Positions 34,255 to 46,100 are shown, counted from the first letter of the stretch. The stretch is 64,000 bases of DNA from Sweltsa coloradensis (GCA_024449915.1 JAMZAV010000097.1:1550001-1614000); one strand, 5' to 3'. Numbers and translations are program-made. Notes: generated by a model not told the origin, from the letters alone.

Positions 34255-34679
34255 GGATTTTTTAATTTCTGGATTGTATTAAATATTAAATTAAACTAAT
34301 TACATAAATGCAGACAAAATATTTAACTGTGGTTATAAGCAAATTTTGAAATAGTAGTAATATTACAGTAACTAGGCAAAGTAAGAGAACAATTTAGATA
34401 ACACATAATACAATTTTAAACATTATTGATTGTATTTACATATTAATACTTAAATAATAGAAAGAAAATCATGTGCTTCTGAAGATTCCTGGGGTAAGCT
34501 CAGATTCTGGATGAGCATTTGAGAGACTACTGACCAAGTGCCTTGCAGTGTAAATATCACTATTTTTAAAACAATTGGCCTCCTCCATCCCCATACAGCC
34601 GTCCAATCTCTCGCCTGATCGTAATCAAACAGTGCAGCATTGTTCAGCATCTCCCAATCCATGAGACATAGTTATTTAA

Positions 34680-35263
34680 TTGGATGAGCGAAGCAAAGAC
34701 TTCAATTTCACTGACCCCCCAAAAAATTTAGCTCGGGTGTTTTTTTGTTTGTTTGTTTTTTTTGTTTTTTTGTCTGTTTGTTCGCACGATTCCGGGCAAA
34801 TGGCATAAGCGATCTTGATGAAAATTGAAGGGGACCTTCGAAATCTCTGAACTTAGAGGTGCCACGTTTTTGAGTACAATCGAAGAAATATTTGCTCATG
34901 AATATCGTACTTTTACGATTTTTTCCGATTTTTAGTGCGATATTTTCGTGACATTTGGGCCGATTCTGACCAAACGGGTGGGGCTACAACGTTCATATTT
35001 CACATGGACATTAAGGTTATGGTAATGTAGTACATTTTGAAAGAAAAAGTTGAAAAAGTTAGCCAGAATCCATAGTAATAAAGGTTTTAATATGAGTTGT
35101 TTGAGGTTTATAATAACAAATTACAAGTAACAATAGAAACTTGACAACAATCACCTACAATGCATTCAAAAAGCACTTGCAAAGAAAAAGTGGTCCTACG
35201 CAAACTAAAAACTTACAAAAAAGCTCATCCATCAACGCGGCGGGACTTAAGCGTTTTCCTAGT
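34680..35263 (+). mobile_element. Helentron-like element A, full-length
   Basis: The cleanest subfamily A copy. The 5' start is TTGGATGAGCGAAGCAAAG, with the middle blocks 'aatttagctcgggtgtttt', 'accttcgaaatctctgaac', 'accaaacgggtggggctac' and 'gcattcaaaaagcacttgc'. The end is GCTCATCCATCAACGCGGCG, stem partner GCGTT, CCTAGT. 584 bp. No ORF. Confidence 0.9.
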
Positions 35264-36093
35264 AGTGAACAAGTAACAACAGCAAATAACATTCTGCCTA
35301 GAACAAGTCAATCTTGAAGTTGGGGTCCCTAGCCTCAAGATAAACTTGCAGCAGTGCCAACTGATACTAGTTTTAAAATTGCACAAAAGTGCAGACAAAT
35401 TTGGTTTGATCCAATTGTCCAAATTAATAAATTTAAAAATATTTGATTTTGGACTGATTATACAGAAGTACATGTATACTGAGCACATTACTAAACCCAT
35501 ACCACTATACGGCTGTACTACACTACTGAACTAATATAGTCAGAAAAATACAACACTACCAGTACTAAAGTAACTACATCTAACAAACTTCCAAATGTTA
35601 TAGGCCTAATACACACTACACTACATACTTTCTTACCTTCTCTATGGTAGTACTGTGCTGTGTATACATGTATGTTTTTTTTTAATTAATAAAAGAGCTC
35701 ACCATTGACTGAAGTAAATAACCTCAAACGGATGCAAAGAAATGTACAAACGAGATAGCTACCCTATATCTCTTCACATATTATGAATAATAATGTGTCA
35801 TATGAGAAGAATATCTAGTATCTACCTACTTAACATAGGCAAATTCTAAACAATGCTGACACTGTTTGATTAACGATTATTTAACAAGTACATTTAAAAC
35901 AAATTGTTAAACTGACATGTCAATTATACAAAATTAGTTTGATTATCAGGACAGAAAACAAAAAAACATAGGTGAATTCTAAACAATGCCGAAGCAGTTT
36001 GATTAACGATCATTTTCATTACATTTTAAAACTAAGTGTTAAAACTGACATCAATTATATAAGTTTAGTTTATCAGAAAAAAAAGAAAAAAGA
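35264..36093. other. No gene recognised
   Basis: AT-rich, with a duplicated segment: 'cattctgaacaatgc'-like blocks near 35850 and 35975, each followed by 'gtttgattaacgat'. No exon seen. Confidence 0.3.
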
Positions 36094-36472
36094 TTATATT
36101 TTGTCCGTTTATAGTTGACGAATATCGGCAGATTAGCCAACTCAGCGGGAACATGTAAGCTACTTGTTATAACCAATTACAAGGGTTGTCAAATTTAAAT
36201 TCCATCTTTGTTAACTAATACCAGGGTTGCTGTCCGTAGTTTCTTTGTGCGCCTCTTTGACAAACCAATGAAGTGCAATAATGGAAACCAAACTAAGTGG
36301 TTTGGCGACGGGTTTGCCACACCATAATAAAAGTCATGTCAATCACTGGGAACATCGCGACTATTTCCTGGTGAAGCAAAGGAAGATGGTCTTTTCAAGA
36401 GGTGTGAACAAATCTGGTCTTTTGTCCTTTTGAGGAAAACAAAATTCGTCAACTACAAACGGACAAATTATA
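36094..36472 (-). mobile_element. MITE, family E, copy 2
   Basis: Inverted ends 'ttgtccgtttatagttgacg' and the complement of 'caaacggacaa'. Internal blocks match the copy at 2905-3283 in reverse orientation ('gcgacgggtttgcca', 'acatgtaagctacttgt'). Its right end abuts a predicted coding exon at 36475-36622. Confidence 0.7.
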
Positions 36473-36622
36473 ACGGAGATTTCATACAAAGATGCCGGTG
36501 TATCTACTCCCTGTGCCCAACTGGTGCTGGGAAGGTGGAATTGCAAATCTCTTCTTCCCCTCGTGTATGCTGGATTGGGAGGAGTGCTGATGTTCATCAG
36601 GTGTTCTGGCTCAATGGGATTC
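36361..36622 (-). CDS. Exon of an unrecognised gene, reading into a MITE
   Basis: The minus-strand acceptor TTTTCTAG precedes 36622. The ORF NPIEPEHLMNISTPPNPAY, then RRDLQFHLPSTSWAQG and DTPASLYEIS, runs to 36475. The frame then continues into the family E MITE and stops at 36361. The incoming phase (one base) joins exactly to the exon at 36875-36983, which supports it as real coding DNA. Either the MITE now supplies the last 38 codons and stop, or a weak donor TCC|GTTATA at 36475 is used. No domain is recognised; the text is rich in Pro, Ser and Thr. Confidence 0.45.
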
Positions 36623-36874
36623 CTAGAAAATAAAATGCATACTTTTATTTAACATATACATACACTACTTGCTTACCAACAACTCAGATCAGGTCACTGA
36701 GGAAACATAATGCATCACAAATATATGTCATATCATTTAATTCTAAAACAATGCTTATAAAATTCTTACAAGATTAAAAGCTAGCTTGCATATTATTAAA
36801 ATGCACACAACTCGATAACCCGGATACTGTATAAGTATAACTTATAATACTGAACCTTAACCGAGGGTACTTAC

Positions 36875-36983
36875 TTCAAAAATGTCAATATTTTGGAGTC
36901 TCCTACTGACGTGTTAAACTTGGATCCTTCAGCATCAGAAAGACACGAGCGGGATATGCCACGACATCTACCGGTGATTTTTT
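36875..36983 (-). CDS. Exon of the same unrecognised gene
   Basis: A 109-nt open segment between acceptor GTGTACAG (before 36983) and a strong donor GAA|GTAAGT (after 36875). Only one frame is open: KITGRCRGISRSCLSDAEGS, followed by KFNTSVGDSKILTFL. It ends with two bases (AA) that complete a codon with the first base of the next exon at 36622. It needs one base from an upstream exon. The family is not recognised. Confidence 0.5.
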
Positions 36984-37525
36984 CTGTACACCAGTATAGG
37001 GGGTTAATCAATATTCATTTAGAAATATCCCTTTAGGTAGCAGAAGCAGAACTCTCCATCATTATATATAAATACTCTTACATAATTCATATTCACAAAG
37101 TCGTTAAAATTGCACCAAATGTCTCTTTTGAGGCGCTTCTAGTGTGGAGAAATTGAAACGAATCTACGAACTCAAACTATTGGCGACTTGGAGAAAAAGT
37201 TGTCCAGGACCTGTTCTGCTGTATGGGAGCCGTAATCAGGATTCCCTTTATCCTCATGATTAAATTTCGTCTGAGCTAAGAAATATAACATGTATTCGAA
37301 GTTAAATGAATGTACTTAAAATGGCAGACATTTAAATGACAAGTGTGGACATAGGAAAAGAAGATAATTAAACTTACATAACCATACTCTAGACGTCATA
37401 TGGAGCTACCACAATATCCCTTTTTACTTGTTGTTATTCGTATGTTTGGCAGCTGGCGTTCAAGTTGTGCGAAGTCTCTTATTCACGTCTTGATGTTAAA
37501 GAGTCTACTAGACAAATGTGACCTT

Positions 37526-38968
37526 GGCACGCCCATAAGCACTCAAAAGTATAGGGTAAGATACTTTTTTGAAGTATCTAGGCATAGGTAAAGATACTTT
37601 GGTTGAAATGTATCCTATCTAGATACAGGTAAAGATACATTTTTTTAAATGTATCTAGGAAAAGATACAAGATACTTACAAAAAGTATCTGTAGATACAA
37701 GGTACTTTTTAAAACGGAATTATGGGTTCATAGGAATTTAACCCAGGAATAGGATGACCAGAGGTCATTAGTGAAAATATGTTAAAAAATTTAACTATTG
37801 AAACATAACACTGTAGACCTATTGTCATTATTCCTTGTAGGCCTCTTCGACAAGGTTTCCGTTTAGGTTTGTTTGTGAATGTGATTTTAATCCCTACCTA
37901 CTTTACTTATAATTTGTGGTTTAATGTTTTCCATATTTAAATGTACGATCCAAAACGATGGTACCTATATAAACGGTACTCAAAGAAATTTATAAGAGTA
38001 TATTTAGAATGTTATTACCGCCTCTGGGTCAGGAAGAGAATTGGCCTAGAGATCGTAAAAGGCAAGAGAAGAGGTACAATCCATCTCGCAAACATAATCT
38101 ATTATATAGGGGAGTATTTTACTCTCCAAAACTAGAGGCGAGCTTTTGCTAGCAGCATGAAAAACTTCCCCCATATCCTCTAGGCAAGAGTGGAGCATTA
38201 TGAATGATCTAACGATTGTGACCAAATGAACCAAATCTAGAATTGTATTAACAATGTGCATATTAAAATTTAATTAATTCGACAGAAAGTATCTTGTATC
38301 TTTGTATCTGAACTTGCTGCAGATACACAAAAAATAGTATCTACAGGTACAGGTACAATGTTTTATTTGTATCTAGGTATAGGTAAACTTACTTAAACTG
38401 GGAACATGAATAAACATGTTTCAGTGGGGGAAAGGTACAGAAGGACGACAGCTTACCTTGAAAAACGTTAGGTAGGTCGCACAGACACAAATAGATGAGT
38501 GGACAAAGTTGCTGATACGTAAAGGTACACACAATGTACCTAGATACAGTATCTAGATAGGCTACATGTATCTAGGTACTCCCCAACACTGGCACTCAAA
38601 TTCAAATGCATAACGCTCTGGAGAAAAATTGAAACGACATACGAGAATTCTAAAATGCACAAGACACAGATATTTTTATGCAGAAGAACATACAACAAAC
38701 AGAATTGATGTATGTAATAAACCCTACTACAAACCATTGTTAAGCGTAAAGTCAACGCGACGGGAACAACCTCTTCCTTTTCCCGTTGCGTCGACTTTAT
38801 GCGTAACAATGGTTTATAGTAGGGTTTATTACATCAATTCTGTTTGTTGTATGTTCTTCTGCATAGAAATATCTGTCTTGTGCATTTTAGAATTCTCGTA
38901 TGTCGTTTCAGTTTTTCTCCAGAGCGTTGTAGTTTGTACATCTGAATTTGAGTGCTTTTGAGAGTGCT
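37526..38968. mobile_element. Palindromic MITE split by a hAT insertion
   Basis: The right arm ends GAATTTGAGTGCTTTTGAG followed by AGTGCT near 38968. The left arm begins GGCACGCCCATAAGCACTCA at 37526, is interrupted, and resumes at 38592 as GCACTCAAATTC. The arms meet at about 38773 ('cgacgggaacaacctcttcc'), giving a palindrome of about 400 bp without the insert. The inner arms share 'taaaccctacta' and 'caacaaacagaattgatg'. No ORF. Confidence 0.75.
37547..38591. mobile_element. hAT-type non-autonomous transposon
   Basis: 1045 bp, flanked by a perfect 8-bp duplication GCACTCAA (37539-37546 and 38592-38599). The right end is ACTCCCCAACACTG, complement of the common hAT terminus CAGTGTTGGGGAGT. 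The left end is mutated (AAGTATAGGGTAAG). The subterminal regions are packed with short GATAC/GTATC repeats ('aagatac', 'gtatctagg'), as in hAT transposase-binding regions. No transposase ORF. Confidence 0.85.
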
Positions 38969-38993
38969 GTGTACATGTCTGTCTCATGAACAC

Positions 38994-39097
38994 TCTCAAG
39001 AGATTGAGTAGTAGCAGTTGAGAGTTTGTCGCCAGCCTTCGATGTACTTTGTGCGGAGCGTGAGTTCTCTCCTGGTATTCTGGTCCTCCTCCTAGTC
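38994..39097 (-). CDS. Possible upstream exon of the gene at 36361-36983
   Basis: After acceptor ATTGTCTAG (before 39097) the minus strand is open: TRRRTRIPGENSRSAQSTSK, then AGDKLSTATTQSLE. A modest donor GAGA|GTGTTC at 38994 leaves one base, the phase required by the exon at 36983. The palindromic MITE and hAT now lie between them. Composition is Ser/Thr/Arg-rich and the family is unknown. The donor is weak, so the exon end is uncertain. Confidence 0.3.
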
Positions 39098-39468
39098 CTA
39101 GACAATAACATAAATACTATATTTAATTTTAAATAAGCACACTCAATATTTCAGCTTTCAAAGCCTATTGATATATGTGAAATTGTCTCACGATGGTCAA
39201 CCATTATCCTATTGTCAATTGAAAATTGATTGATTGGTATTGCTTAACGTCTCACATTAATGCACAAAGTGCCATGACAGAAATTATTTCAAATACAAAT
39301 TCCAAGTTTTTTTTAGAAATATAACATTATGGAGTCATATCGAAGTATCTTATTGCAATCTTTCATCATTTCCTCCAAATTGGCTTACTTGGTCATAAAA
39401 AAAACAGTATAAAGGAATGATTCCTTGGCCAGCTAGCCCACACTGTGATTACACAGAAAAGAACAATG
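39098..39468. other. No gene recognised
   Basis: AT-rich. Contains 'tattgcttaacgtctcac' near 39238, a fragment of dispersed repeat F. Confidence 0.3.
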
Positions 39469-42400
39469 ATAGAATAGTTGCAAAATTAAACCACACGAAA
39501 TTACAGTTTTTTCGTGATATCTCGAGAACGATGCAAAATATCTAAAAACTGATTCTAGACCGCTATGTGGTTGAGTGGGAACTATAGCCTGTATGAATAA
39601 ATATTGTAATGTGATGGTAATTAAATATTGTATTAGAATTTTAATTAATTAAATGCATATCTTAAATACAAACCGCACCGATTATTATATTTGAATATTT
39701 TTTCTTGCATTATGTTGTTCTAAAACTGAACTCATCCTATCTAAACTGCAAAAAACAAATAAACATCTAATATTTCTAGGAGACTTCAATGTAGATGTCT
39801 CACAAAATAGTAAGGACCCTAATAAAGAGCAGCTTACTAATCTTCTTGACTCATGCAACATGCAGCTCACCATAAAAGATGTTACCAGAATTGATCCAAG
39901 GTGGAATTCCTCAACAATCGTTGACAATATAGCAACTAACACTACACTCCCTTTTATCTCACAAGTAATTGACTTTGGAATATCTGACCACTACGCACAA
40001 GAAATTTCAATACAATTTCAACAATATCAGCTACCTCAAACTACCAAAATTATACGTCTAACAAATGTCAAATCCTTAAATAACCTAGCTGAAAGCTTAA
40101 CAGAAGAAAATTGGGAGTGTGTAACACAAGCACATACAGCAGATGATAAATACAATGAATTCTCAAACAAACTGCTCTCCTATTATGATGAAAATTGCCC
40201 TTTAAAAACAATAAAAAATAAATCAACCTATAAATTGCAGAATTGGCTAACCAAAGGTATTAAGGTTTCAAGTACAAATAAAAGAAGTCTCTTATATATT
40301 AAATCTCATTTCCCAAATGTGCCATTTTTGCAAACATATATCAAAACATACTTGAGAATTTACAAAAAGGTTCTAAAAAATGCAAAAATTGGCCACATAA
40401 GAGAAATCATAACAACTACAGACAATAAATCAAAATCTATATGGAACGTAATAAATACAGAAATAAATCGTAAACCGAAAAATCGCCATGAAAATATAAC
40501 TTTACTCAATAACAAAAACTCATTAATAAATGACGCCTTTGAAATTGCCACTACCTTCAATAAGTACTTCACGACGGAAGCATCTCTATTAACAAATAAC
40601 ATAACTTGGCCTACTTGCGGAAACAATAAAAACCACAATTTTCAAACTTACCTAACAAAGACAAACAAAAGCCCAAGTAACTCCCTTTACTTTTATGAAA
40701 CAACCCCAAATGAAATTAAAGATATAGTACTAAAACTAAAGCCTTAATAGGGTACTCTACGGGAATTGATGATTTGTCAATTATGGTATTCAAAAAATGT
40801 ATCAATGAATTAGCTGAACCATTATCTGATATTTTCAATACTTGCCTGGAGGACGGTGTCTTTCCCCAAGCATTGAAAATATAAAAAATAATCCCTATAT
40901 TCAAAAAAGAAAATAAACATAACCAGTAACTACAGACCAATATCCATTCTTCCAGCAGCTTCAAAAATATTAGAAACCATAATATACACACGAATGGTCT
41001 CATTTTTTGACGAGTTTAATACCATAACAGAGAGGCAAAATGGATTTAGACAAGGCAAATCAACAAGCGACACAATCAGTAGATTTCTTAAAACTGTTGT
41101 CGGAGCAGTAGACCTAAATTTACCCACATTGGGTATATTCTGCGACCTCACAAAAGCGTTTGATTGTGTTGACCATACAATACTACTAGCCAAACTAGAG
41201 TACTATGGCATACGTGGGAATGGTCTAAAGCTTATAACTTCTTACCTGACTGACCGACTGCAATGCGTCGAAATGACTGAACTAAAAGACAACAAACTTA
41301 CAAAGACTAGATCTGACTATGAAAAAGTAATTTGTGGCGTTCCACAAGGATCAATCCTTGGCCCACTATTTTTTATCATCTTTGTTAATGATCTACCTGA
41401 TAACATCGAGGATGCAGAGCTTTTTGCAGATGACTTCACTACAAGTATTACCGCTAATGAGACAATACAACTTCAAGAGAAGGCAGATAAAAGAATTACC
41501 GAATCCACCGAATGGTTTACGGTGAACAAACAACTGCTAAACTCATCAAAAACCAAATTTATTCAATTCCATTCATTCCAAAAAAAACAAATCACTCAAC
41601 CAAATACCTTGCATTACAAATTCACATGATAAATCCACAGTAGAATCATCTACACAAGCAAAATTATTAGGAATAACAATAGATAACAACTTAACCTGGC
41701 ATGCCCACATCAACACCCTAATACCAAAACTCAGCTCAGCTTGTTTTGCAATTAAGAGCATCAAACAAATAAGCAACATATCAACTGCTAAAATATGTTA
41801 CTTTTCTCTATTTGAATCGCACTTGAGGTATGGAATCGAATTTTGGGGAATATCGACTCATATCGACAAGGTATTCATCACGCAAAAACGAGCAATCAGG
41901 GCATTGTGTACCCTTAAGCCGACGGAGCATTGCAAACCCTACTTTATTACACTAAACATTCTTACAGTTACATGCCTTTACATTCTCAAGTCAATTTTAG
42001 TCATAAGAAAAAACATCCACACTCTCACAGTCAACAGTGGCATACACACCCACAACACAAGGAACAAAAATAACCTCCATCTTAACCAATATCGTACAAA
42101 CCTAGGTCAAAAAAACTCTTGAATAAAACTCTATTCAATAAACTCCCCCAATCAATAAAAAACATAACAGAACACATTAAATTCAAAAATGAACTAACTA
42201 AATTCCTAATACAAAAGGCATACTACAGCATAAAAGACTTTATGACAGACAAAACTACCTTATTATTGCTATATTTTATTATTAGTAGGAGGTACCATAT
42301 AATAGGCTCTAGGCCTATACTATTTTGTAAAATACCTATATTATATTATATTAATACTTATGTAACAACTAGTCTATGTTTAGCAAAAATGGACTACACG

Positions 42401-42592
42401 GTGAAAACTGTTATAAACTTTAACTGTACTTTGTATTGTTATTTATTGTCCAAATAAATAAAAAATAAATAATTGTTTAACAAAACCACATAGCGGTCTA
42501 GAATAAGATTTTAGATATTTTGCATCGTTCTCGAGATATTACGAAAAAAACTGTAATTTTGCGTGGTTTTAATTTCGCGACTATCCCATCCT
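39469..42592. mobile_element. MITE with long inverted ends, split by a LINE
   Basis: The left arm 39469-39577 and right arm 42488-42592 are inverted copies. Both contain 'atctcgagaacgatgcaaaa' and 'tctagaccgctatgtggtt', and outward they read toward '(a)aattaaaaccacgc'. The central 2.8 kb is a LINE in plus orientation, which explains why two halves of a short palindromic element are so far apart. Superfamily unresolved. Confidence 0.8.
39690..42475 (+). pseudogene. Non-LTR retrotransposon (CR1/Jockey-group-like), 5'-truncated and disabled
   Basis: Order of parts: end of an APE-type endonuclease (HLIFLGDFNVDV at about 39760-39800, then SDHYAQEISIQ), a linker, then reverse transcriptase with NYRPISILPAASKILE, QNGFRQGKSTSD, DLTKAFDCVDH, GVPQGSILGPL and the catalytic ELFADDFTT (FADD 41423-41434). 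The C-terminal region has KLLGITIDNNLTWHAHI and LFESHLRYGIEFWG, ending with LFNKLPQSIKN. Disablements: TAA at 40745-40747, a stop near 40880, a frameshift near 40920 and a stop at 41627-41629. The 3' end is an AATAAA-rich tail near 42450-42475. The catalytic FADD replaces the commoner YADD/FADD-T context but keeps both aspartates. Cannot transpose itself. Confidence 0.85.
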
Positions 42593-42599
42593 CGTAAAA

Positions 42600-42910
42600 T
42601 ATAAAATTAATCAATGCTTTGCAATTGATTGAAGTCTATTTAAAGTTAACTATACCGCCAAATGCTCGCTCTATGTATGGTTATCAAACAAAACAATTAT
42701 AAGTTTAATAGCATGATTGATTAGTAAATGTCTGTCATCTTCAGAAGTATTGTATGGATCCTGCAGTTTTTCTTCTGTTGCTCGGTAGCTGGAGTTTGAA
42801 TTCTCGCTTGTGCTTTATGTCTCTCCGTGGCCATCGTCTTTTCTATGTAGAATCTATACTCGAGGCGAGTAATTTCTCTTCAGACTGTATTTCGTCTTGC
42901 GAGTTAATAA
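42600..42910. other. No firm gene
   Basis: On the minus strand an ATG near 42845 starts a 37-codon frame (MATERHKAQARIQTPATEQQ). It could be a terminal exon but has no recognisable homology. Nothing else seen. Confidence 0.2.
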
Positions 42911-43235
42911 GCATAGAATTAAGCAAAACTTATTTCCCTGGTGGTGAAAATCTTCTTGTCTTCTGCCGCAGACGTGTTGTCTTCTGTCACGAGTTGACTT
43001 GACAATCCGAGATACTTGAAGACTGTCGTCTTTGCTTCTTGGATGTTGGTGTACCCCTGCAACAATAAGCATAACATATAAGGGAGACTTTATTTCCTAG
43101 TGGTGATAATCTTCTCGTCTTCTGCCACGAGTTGACTTGACAATCTGAGATACTTTAAGGCGGTCGTAAACGCTTCTTGGATGTTGGTGTACCTCTGTAA
43201 CCATAAGCATAGAATTAAGCAAAACTTATTTTACA
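42911..43235 (-). repeat. Tandem duplication of a 145-bp exon-like unit
   Basis: Two and a bit copies, at about 42911-43063, 43064-43200 and a partial to 43235. Each contains, on the minus strand, an acceptor-like TTRYWACAG followed by an open 'gtacaccaacatccaagaag' and 'tattctcggattgtcaag'-type text. In one frame both copies read [GR]YTNIQEA, then KYL, then LSSQLV. One frame in copy 1 stays open for about 70 codons. Whether these are duplicated exons or a simple tandem repeat is undecided. Confidence 0.5.
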
Positions 43236-44174
43236 CAACTATAAATAGCGTGTGCGTAGATACATAGGCACAATTATTTCAGGGATGTAATGTAGGGCCT
43301 ACCTTTTGTTACACTTTATAGGACACTTGTAATTTACTATTGCCTTTGGGTTTATTATTTATTTGAAGCGACCAGCACTGGAATGAACAAGCTATTTACG
43401 TAACCCAGACACAGCAGATGCATAAATCAAAGCAAAGCAACGCCGATATGTATTACTCACAGACAGATAAAATAAGCTTATAGCAAGTTACTTAGAAATT
43501 GTCCTGTCCTAAAATACCGATGACAAAGTTCGACTCTTCTGTGGACATTTAAGAAAATAACGAACTCGTTTGAGGTAAACTGAGCTTAAATTATATTCCT
43601 TTACACTTTTTTCTAAATTTATGCCTATACGATTTGGAATATTCATGAACAACCATCAAGTAATAAATGCCAGACTTACCAATTGCACAGACGGAGGTAC
43701 GTGTCTCGAGCCGTTGACTCATCCTAGGTACGCCATGGCCCACAGCAGCTACGGGCGACGATCAGTTTGACCTCTCAAAAACACAGATTTTAGCTTAAAT
43801 TGCACATAAAAACAGTCACTAACAATTAAATTAAAATGAAAAGTTTACTTTAGTATTGCACTTCAACGACTTTAACAACTATGTTGTTATGCGAATGCGA
43901 GGCAGGTCTCGATGATTCAGGTATTGCGGCGTACAGAGATAAAGCTGGATAGGTCTGCTATCTCCGACAACCCTTGGAAGAATCGCAGAGGCAGACGCGG
44001 CGCAGGGCAGACGAGTCTACGCCGGTGAACTCGATGACGTAACCAACCATCTAGTAAGAGGGTGTGGCATCAAATTCAAATAATAAGGATGCTGGATGAT
44101 TTTAGTTTTGGTGATAACAGCGCCAACTTCAAGTGACAATGTGGTCGAGTGGATAACGGTATGATGGGGTCACA
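43236..44174. other. Possible first exon region; otherwise unannotated
   Basis: On the minus strand 43681-43723 reads ATG...GCAATTG|GTAAGT, encoding MSQRLETRTSVCAI before a strong donor. It could start the gene that contains the duplicated unit downstream, but no frame links them cleanly. The CpG content near 43700-44050 is raised compared with neighbours. Confidence 0.2.
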
Positions 44175-44460
44175 CAGTGGCTTACACAGGAATACATTTC
44201 GGGAGAGGGGGAGGCTCGGATAATTGACTCAATGGGGGAGGGGAAAACGCCTCCCACATAGCACCACAGGCAAGTTTAAAAAACGTATTTTTGAAGAGGT
44301 TTTTATGTGTTTTAGAACAAGTTCGGGGATTTTCTGAACAGAAAAAAGAGATGAACTAATAGATGATTTTTTTGCGTAAACTTAGATGCCTAATATTATT
44401 GAAGCTGGGATTTCGGGGAGGGAAAGCCCCCCAGGCCACTCCCTCTTGGATATGCCACTG
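44175..44460. mobile_element. Small hAT-type element
   Basis: 286 bp with CAGTGGCTTACACAGG at the left and TTGGATATGCCACTG at the right, flanked by GGGTCACA (44167-44174) and GAGTCACA (44461-44468), an 8-bp duplication with one mismatch. CAGTGGC ends are typical of hAT MITEs. GC-rich interior, no ORF. Confidence 0.8.
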
Positions 44461-44468
44461 GAGTCACA

Positions 44469-45973
44469 TTCAGTGGCGTAACGATTTTTGCCGATGGAAC
44501 CTAGTTCGAAAATTACCAAATTTTTAACCAGTCATTTTAGTGTAGTATTATGAGCCTGTGGTAAAAAATGATTTTTGGGGGTAAAAGCCACATTTACACA
44601 TTTCGCACATTAATAATGTGCTAAATGACATTATGAATATCAATTCAAATGTTTTTTTCTATTAGATCATGTAGGCCCTATATAGGCCTAACTATGTAGC
44701 CTAATTTGCAACACATTCTTTATAGTCTGACCAATCAACACTGAAGATGATTTTTTATTTATCTAAGTTTCCTTGTGGAACATCAATAAACAAAATAAGT
44801 TATGGATGGATCTATCATATTATATTACACTTCATTGCATTCTAACAGTGATGAAAAATGTATTTTACTTGACACTTGGACTAAATAAAATAACACTGTA
44901 TAGTGTATAGTATATTTATTATCCTCTTTTAGTTCATATACATTCACATACATAAATGAGATGAACATTTGAGTTGTCAGAGTAATCAAAATCGAAATCT
45001 TGTGGTACAGAACGACTCGGCTATCTCAGTGACTTTAGTGCACCTGTCATAGTGCTGCACTATACTTGGTTCACACTATAACTATAGATATAGGTCACAG
45101 ATGTAACAAAAGTCTAAAAAAAAAAAAAAAACGAAATCCACCTCGTGATTGTATTCGTAATTTCCTCCCGGATTGGTTTTCTGCACTCTCGTTCCGATCG
45201 ACTAAACAGGTTTCTAACGTATTTTACAACACGAGGTATTTTTCCCCAGATTTCTCACACAATTTTCTTTAAAATGGCATATTTAAAACACATTATACAA
45301 CATAGAATAACCCATGTTTAGTAGCAAACCATGTTATCCATGATATTTTTCAGGATAGTCTGCAGTCTGTGCACTATTTTCAAGTTGGCCGCGCTTCATA
45401 AGAAACGCAATATTACTGCCTCTCACGATTGTGGGAAATGGGAATTCGCTGCACCAATCAAATAATGTTATATGAAACAAAGGTTAGAGGAAAGAAAAAT
45501 TGGACCAAATTATGTCTAGATGAAATGACATGTCCCCGAAGATCTTGTACATAGTATAAATAGAATTATCTTCTAGCACACACTAATCACTAAATGTCGA
45601 CACTCACGTCACCTGGAATGCATTTCTAACTTCTTGCTACAGACCATCTATGAATGTTCACATCATAGCATTACCATTGACAACACATAGCATAAGGTAG
45701 AGACCTATTGACTACCACATTGCACCGAGTGACAAATAGTCGGCTAGAACATCCAGGGCAATGAACTTCAATTTCACATCGTAAATTAAAATACAATGAC
45801 TACAATGACTACACTACAATGACCTAAAGTCAGGACCACGTACCCCCTGGACTGGTGGCAGGAGGCCCCAGAGCAAAGACGACTTTCACGAACGCCACTG
45901 GCTATCATTTTGGATAGCTAGGAAGAAAAATGGTTGAAGAATCAAGCTTTCGGCCTAGGAGAAAAAAAAATTA
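44469..45973. other. No gene recognised
   Basis: Begins with a further CAGTGGCGTAACGA terminus at 44471, and a GCCACTG terminus lies near 45900, but the flanks do not match, so they are not paired here. An A-run lies at 45117-45131. No exon seen. Confidence 0.3.
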
Positions 45974-46100
45974 AAATAAATAAATAAATACATACAATAA
46001 ATAAATTCCTATTTCGAGTCTACTCACTCTGTCACATAACTGATTTTCAGTGGGGGACCTTAAATTTAAAGCCAACCAGGCCAACCCTGTAGGTACACAC
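45974..46100 (+). repeat. Dispersed repeat C
   Basis: (TAAA)n run followed by 'gagtctactcactctgtca', 'ctgattttcagtggggg' and 'gccaaccaggccaaccctg', the family C order. Confidence 0.7.

Noticed and set aside
34450..34662. 70-codon minus-strand ORF (MDWEMLNNAALFDY...) as a terminal exon
   Set aside because: Open and plausible in composition, but no acceptor, partner exon or known family could be identified.
44471..45903. A second, larger hAT element between CAGTGGCGTAACGA and a GCCACTG end
   Set aside because: The 8-bp flanks do not match (GTCACATT versus GCTATCAT), so the two ends are probably from different elements.
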